DNA from: SAR202 cluster bacterium bin90
GTDB lineage: Bacteria > Chloroflexota > Dehalococcoidia > Lucifugimonadales > JADFKI01
Direction: 5' to 3'
DNA: 64,000 nt
Assembly: GCA_002238855.1 (NCBI GenBank)
Contig: MPND01000005.1
Coordinates: forward strand, 1 to 64,000
How positions within the stretch are numbered: position 1 is the stretch's first letter; each line of letters starts with the position of its first letter. The position numbers were made by a program, and so were the translations under genes. Shown here piece after piece: positions 42,690 through 52,630 of the stretch. The notes beneath the pieces are model-generated. The model did no database searches. It had not been told where the DNA came from and worked only from the letters and a program-made list of their open reading frames with translations.

Positions 42690-43517
42690 ATGAGCAACCT
42701 CACGGAGGCGGATAAGATATACCTTGAGAAAGTACTCGACATGGGCAGCGGATATGTCTTGGATTTCAACGATGCGGCATTCGGACAATTTTTCAGGCGG
42801 GTTGGTGTTGACATTCACAGTGCCCAGTACCAGACATACGGTACTTCCAAAGCCAAGAAGATTCGTGCGTTCTGGGATCAGGAATCCGATGTGCTTGTAG
42901 GCCAAGTCCTTTCGGAATTACTTGACGTTTATGAGGCTCAATGCGACTTTGGCTCCCTAGAATTGGATCCTAATTCCCTTCAGAAGTGCCGCGAGATTGT
43001 TTCAAAACTTAACGGTAAACCTACGGTAAGTGACTCCTTTACGGACGAAGATTTCTTAAGTCAGGAATTTGAGATTCCTGACATCAGGAAACTGCCAGTA
43101 GATTTCGCCGTTTCGGAGGTAATCAAGGAGCGCTTGCATGAGGCACAGTTGTGTCTGCGAAGTGGTGCGAATCTTTCCGTCATTTTTCTTTGTGGTAGCA
43201 TCCTAGAGGCTGTGCTCATGGGAGCAGCCCATAGGGACCCAGAGAAATTCAATCGGTCCTCGACCAGCCCTAGAAGAGATGGCAAGGTAAAGCCTTTCCA
43301 TAAATGGACACTATCGGAATTCATTGATGTTTCTCATAAGTTAGGGCTGCTAAAACTGGACGTGCATAGATTCGGACACGGATTGCGAGAATTTAGGAAT
43401 TATATCCACCCGTACGAACAATTAACATCGGGATTCTCACCTGATGAACATACAGCTAAGATATGCTTCCAAGTGCTCAAAGCAGCACTTGCCGACATAG
43501 CGGGTGAAAGGCATTAA
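42690..43517 (+). CDS. Putative abortive-infection-type protein with HEPN-like C-terminus
   Basis: 275 residues, strong RBS GGAGGAG. The N-terminal about 90 residues (EKVLDMGSGYVLDFNDAAF, FFRRVGVDIHS, KIRAFWDQESDVLVGQVL) form a domain I associate with AbiJ-like and other conflict-system proteins. The C-terminal part (HEAQLCLRSGANLSVIFLCG, then LREFRNYIHPYEQ) has the helical pattern of HEPN domains, including R-x6-H in the last block, a possible RNase site. Its base composition is lower in GC than its neighbours, suggesting transfer. It sits beside hicBA. Alternative: an uncharacterised housekeeping HEPN protein. Confidence 0.55.
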   Translation: MSNLTEADKIYLEKVLDMGSGYVLDFNDAAFGQFFRRVGVDIHSAQYQTYGTSKAKKIRAFWDQESDVLVGQVLSELLDVYEAQCDFGSLELDPNSLQKCREIVSKLNGKPTVSDSFTDEDFLSQEFEIPDIRKLPVDFAVSEVIKERLHEAQLCLRSGANLSVIFLCGSILEAVLMGAAHRDPEKFNRSSTSPRRDGKVKPFHKWTLSEFIDVSHKLGLLKLDVHRFGHGLREFRNYIHPYEQLTSGFSPDEHTAKICFQVLKAALADIAGERH

Positions 43518-43548
43518 AGAGGGGCCTCCTCGGATATCCAACGTAAAA

Positions 43549-43980
43549 CTACGACCGCACCACCCTCAGCACCATCTTCACCAGCATGAAGATGATCAGA
43601 GCCAGTCCGCCCCACAGCAGCAGCTCCGCCCACCATTGATCAAGGTCCAGCTGAGAAATCGACGACGCCCAGCTCAGGATGAATCCTATCCAGACAGTGA
43701 AGTCTAGGGCGAAGGACACCTTCTTGCCTATGAGAAGCGCCACATTCCGCAGAACTGGAATTACGCTCGCCACTGCCAGGAAGAACGAGAGCGCGAAGAA
43801 CCCAGCGATTATCAGGAAGATCGCATATCCCACAACTTCGGGGAGTTCAAGGATGAAGAAGAAAGTGACAGCCCCTTCCGACACCTGCCAGTGCTGAGTC
43901 AGCATCAGCGCGCCCACGAAGGCGACCAGAGCGTTGCTAAACAGCCACTCTTCCTTGTATTCCGCGCTAGTCATCGACAT
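43549..43980 (-). CDS. Small integral membrane protein, unknown
   Basis: The ATG at 43980 follows GGAGGT by 6 bases. 143 residues with four predicted membrane helices (about 16-32, 38-70 in two parts, 90-106, 118-138) and almost no soluble part. No family recognised. It converges on the HEPN-like gene (31 bases). Confidence 0.6.
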   Translation of the reverse strand: MSMTSAEYKEEWLFSNALVAFVGALMLTQHWQVSEGAVTFFFILELPEVVGYAIFLIIAGFFALSFFLAVASVIPVLRNVALLIGKKVSFALDFTVWIGFILSWASSISQLDLDQWWAELLLWGGLALIIFMLVKMVLRVVRS

Positions 43981-44027
43981 CACTTACCTCCGCCTCACCG
44001 CCATCCCCCACACACCCTTACGCTGCA

Positions 44028-44729
44028 TTAAGTCAGCAGACCCGCCAGTTCCTCCGGGTGGCTCAGCATCGGGTAGTGGCCCGCGTCCATCTCGTGCCAA
44101 GAGGCGTTGAGCTTTTCGGCGGTGCGCCGCTGGTGTGCCTGGGGCGGATTCTGGCTGAGGCGGCAGTATATGACGCGCGTGTTCGGCCACTCCTGCGCCC
44201 AGAATGCGTCCAGCTCGCCGGGTGCGTCCGACGCTTCGACAGGGTGCGGAGTGGCGCGATCAACGGCCCAAGTTCGCAGTTCCGGCTCCAGGTCGGCGAA
44301 CAGTCGGGTTTCCATCTCCTCGCGCGAGGGGCCTCTGGTCAGCCCACTCGTGGGAATCGGAGGGGCATTCGGGCCGCGCTGCACTATATTGCTGACGAGC
44401 TCACCCGGCTGGGGCGCAAGCGCATCCACGAACGCAACCCTGTTTATTCGGTCCCGCGCCAGTTCCGCAATCTTGCAGATAACGAGCCCGCCCGTGCTCG
44501 TGCCGACCAGCACGACGTCCTGCAGGTCTTCGTAAAACAGGAAGTCCGCAACTTCCTTGCCCTGCGCTGCTATGGTGATTCCGGGGCGGATCAGACTGCC
44601 ACGCTCGCCGCAGCCGTCCAGCGTGGGCGCGTACACCGTATGTTCTTGCCCCCGCAGGACATCTGCCGTGGGCTTCCAGATCCAGCCGCCTTGAAACGAA
44701 CCGTGAACCAGTACGAAAGTTGCCATCAT
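44028..44729 (-). CDS. Alpha/beta hydrolase (salicylate-esterase/hydroxynitrile-lyase-like)
   Basis: 233 residues. FVLVHGSFQGGWIWKPTAD at the N-terminus, YAPTLDGCGERG, the nucleophile elbow VVLVGTSTGGLVICK (Ser near 98) and C-terminal His in EMDAGHYPMLSHPEELA are the pattern of the plant hydroxynitrile-lyase / bacterial EstC branch. All three catalytic positions look intact. Two adjacent ATGs follow AAGGAGAA; either may start. Lies upstream of the unknown membrane gene and downstream of an SDR on the same strand. Confidence 0.85.
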   Translation of the reverse strand: MMATFVLVHGSFQGGWIWKPTADVLRGQEHTVYAPTLDGCGERGSLIRPGITIAAQGKEVADFLFYEDLQDVVLVGTSTGGLVICKIAELARDRINRVAFVDALAPQPGELVSNIVQRGPNAPPIPTSGLTRGPSREEMETRLFADLEPELRTWAVDRATPHPVEASDAPGELDAFWAQEWPNTRVIYCRLSQNPPQAHQRRTAEKLNASWHEMDAGHYPMLSHPEELAGLLT

Positions 44730-44762
44730 ATTCTCCTTAGTTAAGGTGTTCAGACAGAATGT

Positions 44763-44783
44763 ACAGGATACAGCAAATCCTGT
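44763..44783. repeat. Dispersed intergenic repeat hairpin
   Basis: ACAGGAT and ATCCTGT pair around a 7-base loop, followed by TTTATGCTGCCCATTGATG, a diverged copy of the TATCCTGTCCATCNATG family. Confidence 0.45.
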
Positions 44784-44801
44784 TTATGCTGCCCATTGAT
44801 G

Positions 44802-45614
44802 TCAGGTTAAGTGTTCCAGCATCGATAGCGGGGTTGTCGCAAGCACTCCGCCGTCCACTGGCAGTGTCACGCCCGTAATCCATCGCGCCTCATCGCTCGC
44901 CAGAAAGAGCGCGGCCCATGCGATGTCCCACGCGCTGCCCTCGATGCCGAGCGGTGTGCTGCGGCGGCGCAGGTCTCGGCCTTCCTCGGAGAGCCTACCC
45001 GCGACCATCGGCGTATAGAGCGGTCCCGGCGCAATGCAGTTGACGCGCACGCCGTCCCGCCCGTGATGCACCGACATCTGCGTTGTCAGCGCGATGACGC
45101 CTCCCTTGGATATGGCGTATGGGATACTCGCGCCGCTGCTGCCCGCGCGTATGCCGGAGATGGAAGATATGTTGATGATGGACCCGCCGCCCGTCTCAGC
45201 CATTCGCGGCACAGCGTACTTGCTGGTAAAGACCATGCTGCGCACATTCGTCGCCATCACGCGGTCGAAGTCTTCCTCCAGCACATCCAGTACGGTGCCC
45301 GGACTGCCTATGCCCACATTGTTGAACAGGATGTCCAGCCTGCCATATCGCTCGACCACTTGCTCGGCGATGCGGGCGCAGTCGTCCTCGCGTGTTACAT
45401 CCGCTTGCAGGACGGATGCAACACCGCCCTCCTGCTCGATGGACGCCCTCGTCTCCTCGGCGCGTTCGGGCATGGCGTCAACGAGCAGGACGCTTGCGCC
45501 CTCACGCGAGAACAGTGTCGATGCCGCCTTACCCGTTCCCACGCCGGGTCCGCGCGAACCCGCGCCCGTTACAATTGCGACCTTGCCTGCGAGTCTGCCG
45601 CCTTCGTTGGGCAT
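44802..45614 (-). CDS. Short-chain dehydrogenase/reductase with extended glycine loop
   Basis: 270 residues; ATG 6 bases after GGAGGT. The cofactor motif reads TGAGSRGPGVGTGKAA, several residues longer than the usual T-G-x3-G-I-G. Asp46 in LLVDAMPE suggests NAD. NNVG, ISSISG and Y-A-I-S-K supply the rest of the SDR active site, and a V-T-L-P-V-D-G-G end is present. Substrate unknown; clusters with the alpha/beta hydrolase. Confidence 0.85.
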   Translation of the reverse strand: MPNEGGRLAGKVAIVTGAGSRGPGVGTGKAASTLFSREGASVLLVDAMPERAEETRASIEQEGGVASVLQADVTREDDCARIAEQVVERYGRLDILFNNVGIGSPGTVLDVLEEDFDRVMATNVRSMVFTSKYAVPRMAETGGGSIINISSISGIRAGSSGASIPYAISKGGVIALTTQMSVHHGRDGVRVNCIAPGPLYTPMVAGRLSEEGRDLRRRSTPLGIEGSAWDIAWAALFLASDEARWITGVTLPVDGGVLATTPLSMLEHLT

Positions 45615-45714
45615 TCTATTACCTCCTTAGTTGCCTGAAATGCTATGCTATTCGTCTTGTCCACTCGCTATGTTAAGCGTATGTTAATGATTGAGGCACT
45701 TTGAAGGGCATTGT

Positions 45715-46452
45715 ATGGCAACGGCGACAGAATTACAGGCAGACATTCTGACAGAGGGAGCTGAGGTTCTTGGGATTCGTCTGACGGAGGCACAAGAGCG
45801 GCAGTTTGTGAGATACTATGCTGAACTTGTTCGCTGGAACGAGCGTGTGAATCTGACGGCTATAACCGAATGGGAGGCTGTGCAGACACGGCATTTTCTG
45901 GATTCGCTTTCGGCAGCTCAGGCGCTTACAACTGAATTGCTTCAGTCCGCTTCCTTTATAGATGTGGGCAGTGGAGGCGGGTTTCCAGGCATTCCAATGA
46001 CGCTGGCGTTTCCCGGCATGCGAGGCACGCTGATGGACTCCACCGCTAAGAAGACTGCATTCCTAACGCGAGCATGCGAGGCGCTGGAACTGCAGGACAT
46101 ATTGGTACGCACCGACAGGGCGGAGACGCTTGCCCATCACGACGATTACCGCGAGAAGTTCGATATCGCCTTTGCCAGAGCCGTCGCAGAGGTGGCGGCC
46201 CTGGCGGAGTTAACACTGCCGTTCGTGCGTGTAGGCGGCACAGTGATAATGCACAAGAAAGCGGACATCGCAGCCGAACTGGAGAGAGGACAGGGCGCAA
46301 TCGAAACGCTTGGAGGCAGTGTCCGCGAGGTGCTGCCAGTGAAGCTTGCGGGTCTGCAAGACAGAGCGCTGGTCGTGCTGAAGAAACTGCGTCCCACACC
46401 CGAGCGATACCCTCGACGCCCCGGAATGCCCTCGAAACGCCCCATAGCCTGA
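45715..46452 (+). CDS. rsmG: 16S rRNA (guanine527-N7)-methyltransferase
   Basis: Uses SAM to methylate G527 of 16S rRNA. 245 residues from the ATG at 45715 (GAAGGGC upstream). Seen: YYAELVRWNERVNLTAITE, the SAM-binding FIDVGSGGGFPGIPMTLAFP, the LMDSTAKKTAFLTRAC motif and FDIAFARAVAEVAALAELTL, all diagnostic. It is not beside mnmG/parAB as in many bacteria. Followed at 96 bases by the flippase-like gene. Confidence 0.95.
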   Translation: MATATELQADILTEGAEVLGIRLTEAQERQFVRYYAELVRWNERVNLTAITEWEAVQTRHFLDSLSAAQALTTELLQSASFIDVGSGGGFPGIPMTLAFPGMRGTLMDSTAKKTAFLTRACEALELQDILVRTDRAETLAHHDDYREKFDIAFARAVAEVAALAELTLPFVRVGGTVIMHKKADIAAELERGQGAIETLGGSVREVLPVKLAGLQDRALVVLKKLRPTPERYPRRPGMPSKRPIA

Positions 46453-46547
46453 CGTGAAACGCCTCCCCCGATAACCAGAACCGGAATCTTCAACGTAGCG
46501 AATGCCTCGCCTGATTCCAAGGGCGGACTCATCCAATCCCATTCAAT

Positions 46548-47606
46548 ATGGACAAGATGAACCAGCAACCACCAGAGGACCACACAACGGCATCCCCAGA
46601 AAGACGAGGAACGGCGCTCCTCAAGCGGCGCATGTTCTCGTTGCGCTCGTTGCTGCTGTTGGTGATCTTCGCTGCGTTCGTCTTTTTCCTGCTGACGCGC
46701 TTCCAACTTGACTGGGGATCAACATTCGAGACGATCGCGGGCATGCATGTGGGGTATTACCTGCTGGCATTTGTGTTGTACTACGCGACCTTCATACTTC
46801 GCGGGCAACGCTGGCGGATGCTGGCGAACAACACCGGCGAACTCGATGAACTTCCACACGGGCATCTCCCAACCGTACGGCAATCATCCGTTTACATACT
46901 CATCGGTTGGTTCGTCAACTCCATCACCTGGCTTCGGATGGGCGACGGCTATCGCGCCTGGCTCTTCGCACGCGGCAGCGGCGGCAGTTTCTCCTGGAGT
47001 CTGGGCACGGTGCTTGCGGAGCGTGTCCTCGACGTGGCATCTATGCTGCTCATACTTGTGGCAAGTGCGTTGCTGCTCTCCACGACCTCAGTATCTAAGG
47101 TGGCGCTGACCGTTATCTGGCTGACCCTCGCTGTCGCAGTCGGTTCTCTATTCTTTCTCGCGGCGATGAAGATGTGGGGCAGCCGATTCGCGCGCTTCCT
47201 GCCATCGCGCCTGGAAGCGGAATTCCATCGCTTTCAGAGCGGGACGCTCGGCAGCATGAAGCAGATGCCCACGGTCATCGCGTTGGGCGGCGGAGCGTGG
47301 CTGCTTGAGGTCGCTCGGCTGTTCTTCGTGGTGCAGGCGCTAGGGCTTGATGTTTCGCTGGCATTGATTGCGATCGCGGCACTGAGCGCTGCCATACTGA
47401 GCACCGTCCCGATTCCGGGCGGTATCGGCTTCGTGGAATCGGGAATCATCGGTGTGCTGTTGTTGAGTCTGAGCCGTCAGGATGCGGTATCAATCGCGCT
47501 GGTTGACCGCTCCATCACCCTCGTCAGCGTCATCGCAATTGGCGGCGTGGTATTCCTCTTGAGCCAAGTCTGGCAGGCGCGGCAGAGGAGCCCGGAGTAC
47601 ACCTGA
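46548..47606 (+). CDS. Flippase-like integral membrane protein (LPG synthase TM-region / UPF0104 family)
   Basis: 352 residues. A basic N-terminus precedes eight or so membrane helices. HVGYYLLAFVLYYATFILRG with the following Q-R-W-R motif, and SIPGGIG-type VPIPGGIGFVESG near residue 290, are signatures of the lysylphosphatidylglycerol synthase transmembrane region family. Standalone members are thought to translocate lipids or glycolipids. No catalytic GNAT domain is attached. Confidence 0.8.
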   Translation: MDKMNQQPPEDHTTASPERRGTALLKRRMFSLRSLLLLVIFAAFVFFLLTRFQLDWGSTFETIAGMHVGYYLLAFVLYYATFILRGQRWRMLANNTGELDELPHGHLPTVRQSSVYILIGWFVNSITWLRMGDGYRAWLFARGSGGSFSWSLGTVLAERVLDVASMLLILVASALLLSTTSVSKVALTVIWLTLAVAVGSLFFLAAMKMWGSRFARFLPSRLEAEFHRFQSGTLGSMKQMPTVIALGGGAWLLEVARLFFVVQALGLDVSLALIAIAALSAAILSTVPIPGGIGFVESGIIGVLLLSLSRQDAVSIALVDRSITLVSVIAIGGVVFLLSQVWQARQRSPEYT

Positions 47607-47739
47607 CGAGGCGGTATTTTCGGCGTTCCGCAGCTGTCCTTACAGTTGTTCTGCATGAGTTATGTCATGCTCTTGCACCTAAAACGTCTTGCGGAATTCC
47701 ATCGCCTTAATTACATTGAAAAATGTTGAGTATTGAATC

Positions 47740-47768
47740 TTGACATAAATCTAAATTGGGCGTAAACT
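47740..47768 (+). promoter_or_regulatory. Near-consensus sigma-70-type promoter
   Basis: TTGACA (47740-47745), 17-base spacer, TAAACT (47763-47768). It is the best promoter in the window and lies 43 bases ahead of the reductive-dehalogenase-like start, in AT-rich DNA. Expected transcription start is near 47775. Confidence 0.8.
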
Positions 47769-47811
47769 CGCGTGAGCATCGAAATTTATCTGCGGGAGGG
47801 AGTCAAAACAG

Positions 47812-49074
47812 ATGCTTAAAGAAATTCCTAAAAAGACCGTTAGTCACGTGGTTAAGAGGCCGGGGCGACTTCACGGAGACCCCGATGTAGAGATACCTGT
47901 CGCAGATGATCTCGCGACCGTACCCGGCATCCCCAAGAGGGATGAGGATGTCTCTTTCTATAGCCGGGTCTATCCCGTAGAGTCACAGAACATCGAGAAG
48001 GCCGCCGACCGCGAATGGGTCTGGACGGTTTACACCGAAGAAGTTCTGAAGTATCGCGAGCGCCACGACGAGATTAACCAGCCTCTCGTGGACACATCGC
48101 TGATCACAGGCGACCTTGAGCCTACCGGCACCGCTGAAGCCGGCAAGGACATGACGTCCGCAATCCACCTCAAGGCGCGTGAGCTTGGCTTCGGTGAGGT
48201 TGGCTTCACCAAGTTCGACCACAAGTACGCCTACGCCAGCAAGAAGCGCTGGGTCAAGTACGAGCACACCATCTGCCTCGCGCTTGAGCAGGACTACTAC
48301 CAGACACAGACGATCCCCAGCCTTGAGGCTGAGTTCGCTCACTTCGGCACCTATGAGATCGAAGGCGCCCTGGCGCTCGACCTCGCCGACTACATCCGCA
48401 GCCTCGGCTACCACGCCCAGGTTCACAGCCCCAACGACAACAGCGGCGTCTATATTCCGATGTTCGTCGCGGCAGGTCTGGGCCAGCTTGGCGCGAACGG
48501 CCAGTTGCTCTCCCCGCACTTCGGTTCGAGGGCGCGCCTGGCAATGATCACGACCGACGCACCGGTAACCTACGACGAGCCGGTTGACTACGGTCTGCAC
48601 AACTTCTGCCAGATTTGCCAGGTCTGCGTTAACCGCTGCCCGGGCCGCGCACTCGTAAAGGAAAAGGTCTGGTGGCGCGGAGCTGAGAAGAACAAGCTCA
48701 TCTACGAACGCTGTCGCCCGGTCATGGCGCGCTATGACGGTTGCGGCGTGTGCATGAAGGTCTGCCCGATCCAGAAGTACGGCGCACCTTCAGTTATGCA
48801 GCACTATGTCGACACCGGCGAGGTTCTGGGCAAGAACACCGACAACCTCGAAGGCTACGAAATCCCTGAAAAGGGATACTTCGGACCCGGCAGCCTGCCG
48901 CAGTTCAACCGCCAGTTCTTCGAGATTCCTCACGGCCGCAGGGAAGAGTGGCTGTTTGAGGAGTTCAAGGAGAAGCTTGAGAACGACATGCTCCCCACAG
49001 AGGAGATCATGGACTTCGCAGTCGAGCTGAAGAAGATCCTCGACGAGGGCGGCACGACTCGCGGCGACGAGTAA
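47812..49074 (+). CDS. Reductive dehalogenase-like 4Fe-4S protein, no Tat signal
   Basis: 420 residues, clear ribosome site (GGAGGGAG). The cobalamin-binding-type region resembles RdhA/QueG: IHLKARELGFGEVGFTKFD, then IPMFVAAGLGQLGANGQLLS and HFGSRARLAMITTD. Two ferredoxin-like clusters follow: Cys266, 269, 272, 276 (CQICQVCVNRCP) and Cys301, 311, 314, 318 (CGVCMKVCP). Respiratory RdhA proteins carry a twin-Arg signal and a membrane partner; here there is neither, so a cytoplasmic catabolic dehalogenase or another B12/Fe-S reductase is more likely. Strong promoter and codon choices rich in GAG, AAG and GGC suggest high expression. A 63-residue gene follows at 73 bases in the same transcript. 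Confidence 0.8.
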   Translation: MLKEIPKKTVSHVVKRPGRLHGDPDVEIPVADDLATVPGIPKRDEDVSFYSRVYPVESQNIEKAADREWVWTVYTEEVLKYRERHDEINQPLVDTSLITGDLEPTGTAEAGKDMTSAIHLKARELGFGEVGFTKFDHKYAYASKKRWVKYEHTICLALEQDYYQTQTIPSLEAEFAHFGTYEIEGALALDLADYIRSLGYHAQVHSPNDNSGVYIPMFVAAGLGQLGANGQLLSPHFGSRARLAMITTDAPVTYDEPVDYGLHNFCQICQVCVNRCPGRALVKEKVWWRGAEKNKLIYERCRPVMARYDGCGVCMKVCPIQKYGAPSVMQHYVDTGEVLGKNTDNLEGYEIPEKGYFGPGSLPQFNRQFFEIPHGRREEWLFEEFKEKLENDMLPTEEIMDFAVELKKILDEGGTTRGDE

Positions 49075-49147
49075 CGGATAGATTGGTCAATTAAGAGCGT
49101 AAGGGCAGCCAATGTGGTTGCCCTTACTTACTACACAAGAGGTGAAA

Positions 49148-49339
49148 ATGTTCAAGAGGCCACAGATTGAGGCATTGTTCGCCGAGTTGAAGAGCGAATG
49201 GCAGGGCACGCGCGAATTCGAGAAGATCCATCGCGACGTTGACCTCGGCATCGCCTACTACGACGCGGGTAGGCCGCTCACCGGTGTAGGCTTGGACGAA
49301 AGAGCGCTCGCGCTCATAGAAAAGCACAAGCCCGAATAG
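49148..49339 (+). CDS. Small unknown protein co-transcribed with the reductive-dehalogenase-like gene
   Basis: 63 residues; ATG follows GAGGTGAAA. Sequence is amphipathic and helical (RPQIEALFAELKSEWQGTRE, then LTGVGLDERALALIEKHKP), with no Cys and no membrane helix. It lies between the Fe-S protein and an excellent terminator, so it shares the strong promoter. I do not recognise it; a subunit or assembly factor of the upstream protein is a reasonable guess. Confidence 0.7.
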   Translation: MFKRPQIEALFAELKSEWQGTREFEKIHRDVDLGIAYYDAGRPLTGVGLDERALALIEKHKPE

Positions 49340-49386
49340 GAAAGTCGCACATTCGCAGCGGCTTTACAGCACGGCTATAATAACTA

Positions 49387-49416
49387 GGGTACGCTTTGAG
49401 CGTACCCTTTTTCTTT
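49387..49416 (+). terminator. Intrinsic terminator with U-run
   Basis: GGGTACGC, loop TTTGA, GCGTACCC, then TTTTTCTTT. Textbook terminator closing the reductive-dehalogenase-like operon. Confidence 0.95.
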
Positions 49417-49456
49417 GCAACACAAAGGGCAGTCATTCTGCGAAAGCTGGAAGCCA

Positions 49457-50104
49457 ATGGCGCGCCGATTTACCGAAAAGATAAGATTCAGAAAGTTACG
49501 CTCAGCCACCGGCAAGTCGAGAACTTCCCAGATTGGCGTTCTCCGTCCATTCGCCGCAGTGGTCGCGGTGTTTGGGCTGATCGCTCTCGTTATTGTGGGC
49601 ATTCGTACTCTCGCGGGGCACCGCAGACAGGCGGAAACTCCCGTCGAACCGCCTCCTCCTCCCCCACCGCGCCCAGCTCCTCCACAGCCTCGAAGACGGG
49701 GATTGCTGGGGCTCGGCATGAGACATCCGCTGGTGATCTCTTTAATTGTTGTTGTGATCGTAATAATCGGAACTCTGGTGTATCTCCCGTTTGCCGAGCG
49801 GACAACGACAATAGGCGGAATACGGCATGAGCCGTCGGAGTACGACGAGTTCTTCACATACTCGCAGATGGAGGCGATGACGCACTTCGCAATGTGCGAC
49901 GCAATGCTCTACTCCACCAGGCCGGAGGAGGAGCTGGAGAATGTCAAGGAGCGTATGGCAATCGAGGTGGAATTCGACAGTTCCGTCGGAGCCGGTGCGC
50001 CAAGCCAGGCTGGGCAGTACAACCGGCGAGTCCGCAGCCCCGAAGAGATTGCGGAGGCGATCCGCCTCGCCGAGGAGTTCTACGAGCGCGTAAATTGCCA
50101 GTGA
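49457..50104 (+). CDS. Two-helix membrane protein with Pro-rich linker, unknown
   Basis: The ATG at 49457 is chosen because the terminator lies just upstream and GGAAG precedes it. 215 residues: basic N-terminus, membrane helix (about 30-52), a linker with a run of ten Pro residues, a second helix (about 88-111), and an exported C-terminal domain with two Cys, rich in Glu (YSQMEAMTHFAMCDAMLYST). No family recognised. Confidence 0.6.
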   Translation: MARRFTEKIRFRKLRSATGKSRTSQIGVLRPFAAVVAVFGLIALVIVGIRTLAGHRRQAETPVEPPPPPPPRPAPPQPRRRGLLGLGMRHPLVISLIVVVIVIIGTLVYLPFAERTTTIGGIRHEPSEYDEFFTYSQMEAMTHFAMCDAMLYSTRPEEELENVKERMAIEVEFDSSVGAGAPSQAGQYNRRVRSPEEIAEAIRLAEEFYERVNCQ

Positions 50105-50207
50105 CCGGATCCGCTGTGGATAGAATAGTCAAACATGATAGTATCCTTTCTATCCTGTGCATTTCATTTGAACTTGAAACAAATTACGAGAAGGAGAAGA
50201 GTTAATT

Positions 50208-51896
<1,689 letters not shown>

Positions 51897-51900
51897 GGAT

Positions 51901-51944
51901 AAACAGGGATGGACAGGATACTTTCTATTCCGTCCATCCTCGTT
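51901..51944. repeat. Dispersed intergenic repeat, imperfect inverted repeat
   Basis: AAACAGGGATGGAC and GTCCATCCTCGTTT form a 14-base arm pair with two mismatches, the loop containing AGGATACTTTCTATTCC. It lies just after ilvD; its presence argues that the next gene starts after it. Confidence 0.55.
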
Positions 51945-51950
51945 TCACCT

Positions 51951-52346
51951 ATGCACAACCCAAAGAAGTCTCCGTTTGATGAGCACGCCAAAGATGTGCT
52001 GCTTGGTGCAGTCTTAGCCATGTTTTTCGGCTCCGCCGTCAGCGTGTTCATTGCCGCGCTTGTCGGCAGCTGCGCCTACACCTTGATCGGCGCGGACCAG
52101 GAAACGCAGTACGCCGCCGTATTTCCGACGATGACGACCAGCGCGCTAACATGCCTAATCGTGGGCGCTGTTTTAGGAGCGCGGGCAGGGCATTATGAGG
52201 GCTTGGGCTTGTCGTTCACCGTAATCAAGGGCGTACTCATCGGAGGTTCTATCGGAGTGATAGCCACCCTATTCGCCCCCACACTTGTAAGCGTAATAAT
52301 CGGCTCGGCAGCCGGCATCCTATCCGGATTCTGGTTCGATCGCTAA
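51951..52346 (+). CDS. Small Gly-rich membrane protein
   Basis: The ATG at 51951 lies just after an intergenic repeat, which is why it is preferred over 51909. 131 residues with four membrane helices, rich in Gly/Ala/Ser zippers (LGAVLAMFFGSAVSVFIAAL, VIKGVLIGGSIGVIATLF, IIGSAAGILSGFWF). No ribosome site is evident and no family is recognised. First of four similar membrane-protein genes. Confidence 0.55.
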   Translation: MHNPKKSPFDEHAKDVLLGAVLAMFFGSAVSVFIAALVGSCAYTLIGADQETQYAAVFPTMTTSALTCLIVGAVLGARAGHYEGLGLSFTVIKGVLIGGSIGVIATLFAPTLVSVIIGSAAGILSGFWFDR

Positions 52347-52350
52347 GCGT

Positions 52351-52381
52351 CTATCCTATTCATCCTGTCCATCGATGTTAG
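52351..52381. repeat. Dispersed intergenic repeat
   Basis: CTATCCTATTCATCCTGTCC followed by ATCGATGTTAG: close to the consensus seen at 34121-34140. Confidence 0.5.
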
Positions 52382-52396
52382 CCCCGGGAGAACGCA

Positions 52397-52594
52397 GTGC
52401 TAAAGAGCGTAATCACATCCGCCTGCATCGGCACTCTTGGCGGCTTGTGGGTTGCGCTGGTCAACGGCAGCATCGAGCTCTTCCAGAACTATGTCGATGG
52501 CGCCTGGCGCTATCAAGTCGAGCTCAACTCCGTTGCCGAGATTCTGGTCGGCGCAGTCATTGGCGTGCTCGCTGGTGCGAACATCCCACTGGCA
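52397..52594 (+). repeat. 198-bp direct duplication, copy 1
   Basis: Close to 90% identical, without gaps, to 53363-53560. Both copies start at the GTG start codon of a membrane-protein gene and end where the reading frames diverge. Confidence 0.85.
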
Positions 52595-52630
52595 TTTGCC
52601 AAAGACGAGGTCAGAGATGACAAGCGCTAA
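52397..52630 (+). CDS. Truncated copy of the duplicated membrane protein
   Basis: GTG start after GGGAG; 77 residues. The first 65 match the N-terminus of the 292-residue protein at 53363-54241 (LKSVI, GGLWVALVNGSIELFQNYVD, GAWRYQ, EILVGAVIGVLAGANI). It then ends in a short unrelated tail. Either a small functional membrane protein or a partial duplication now expressed. Its last 14 bases overlap the next gene's start. Confidence 0.6.
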   Translation: MLKSVITSACIGTLGGLWVALVNGSIELFQNYVDGAWRYQVELNSVAEILVGAVIGVLAGANIPLAFAKDEVRDDKR

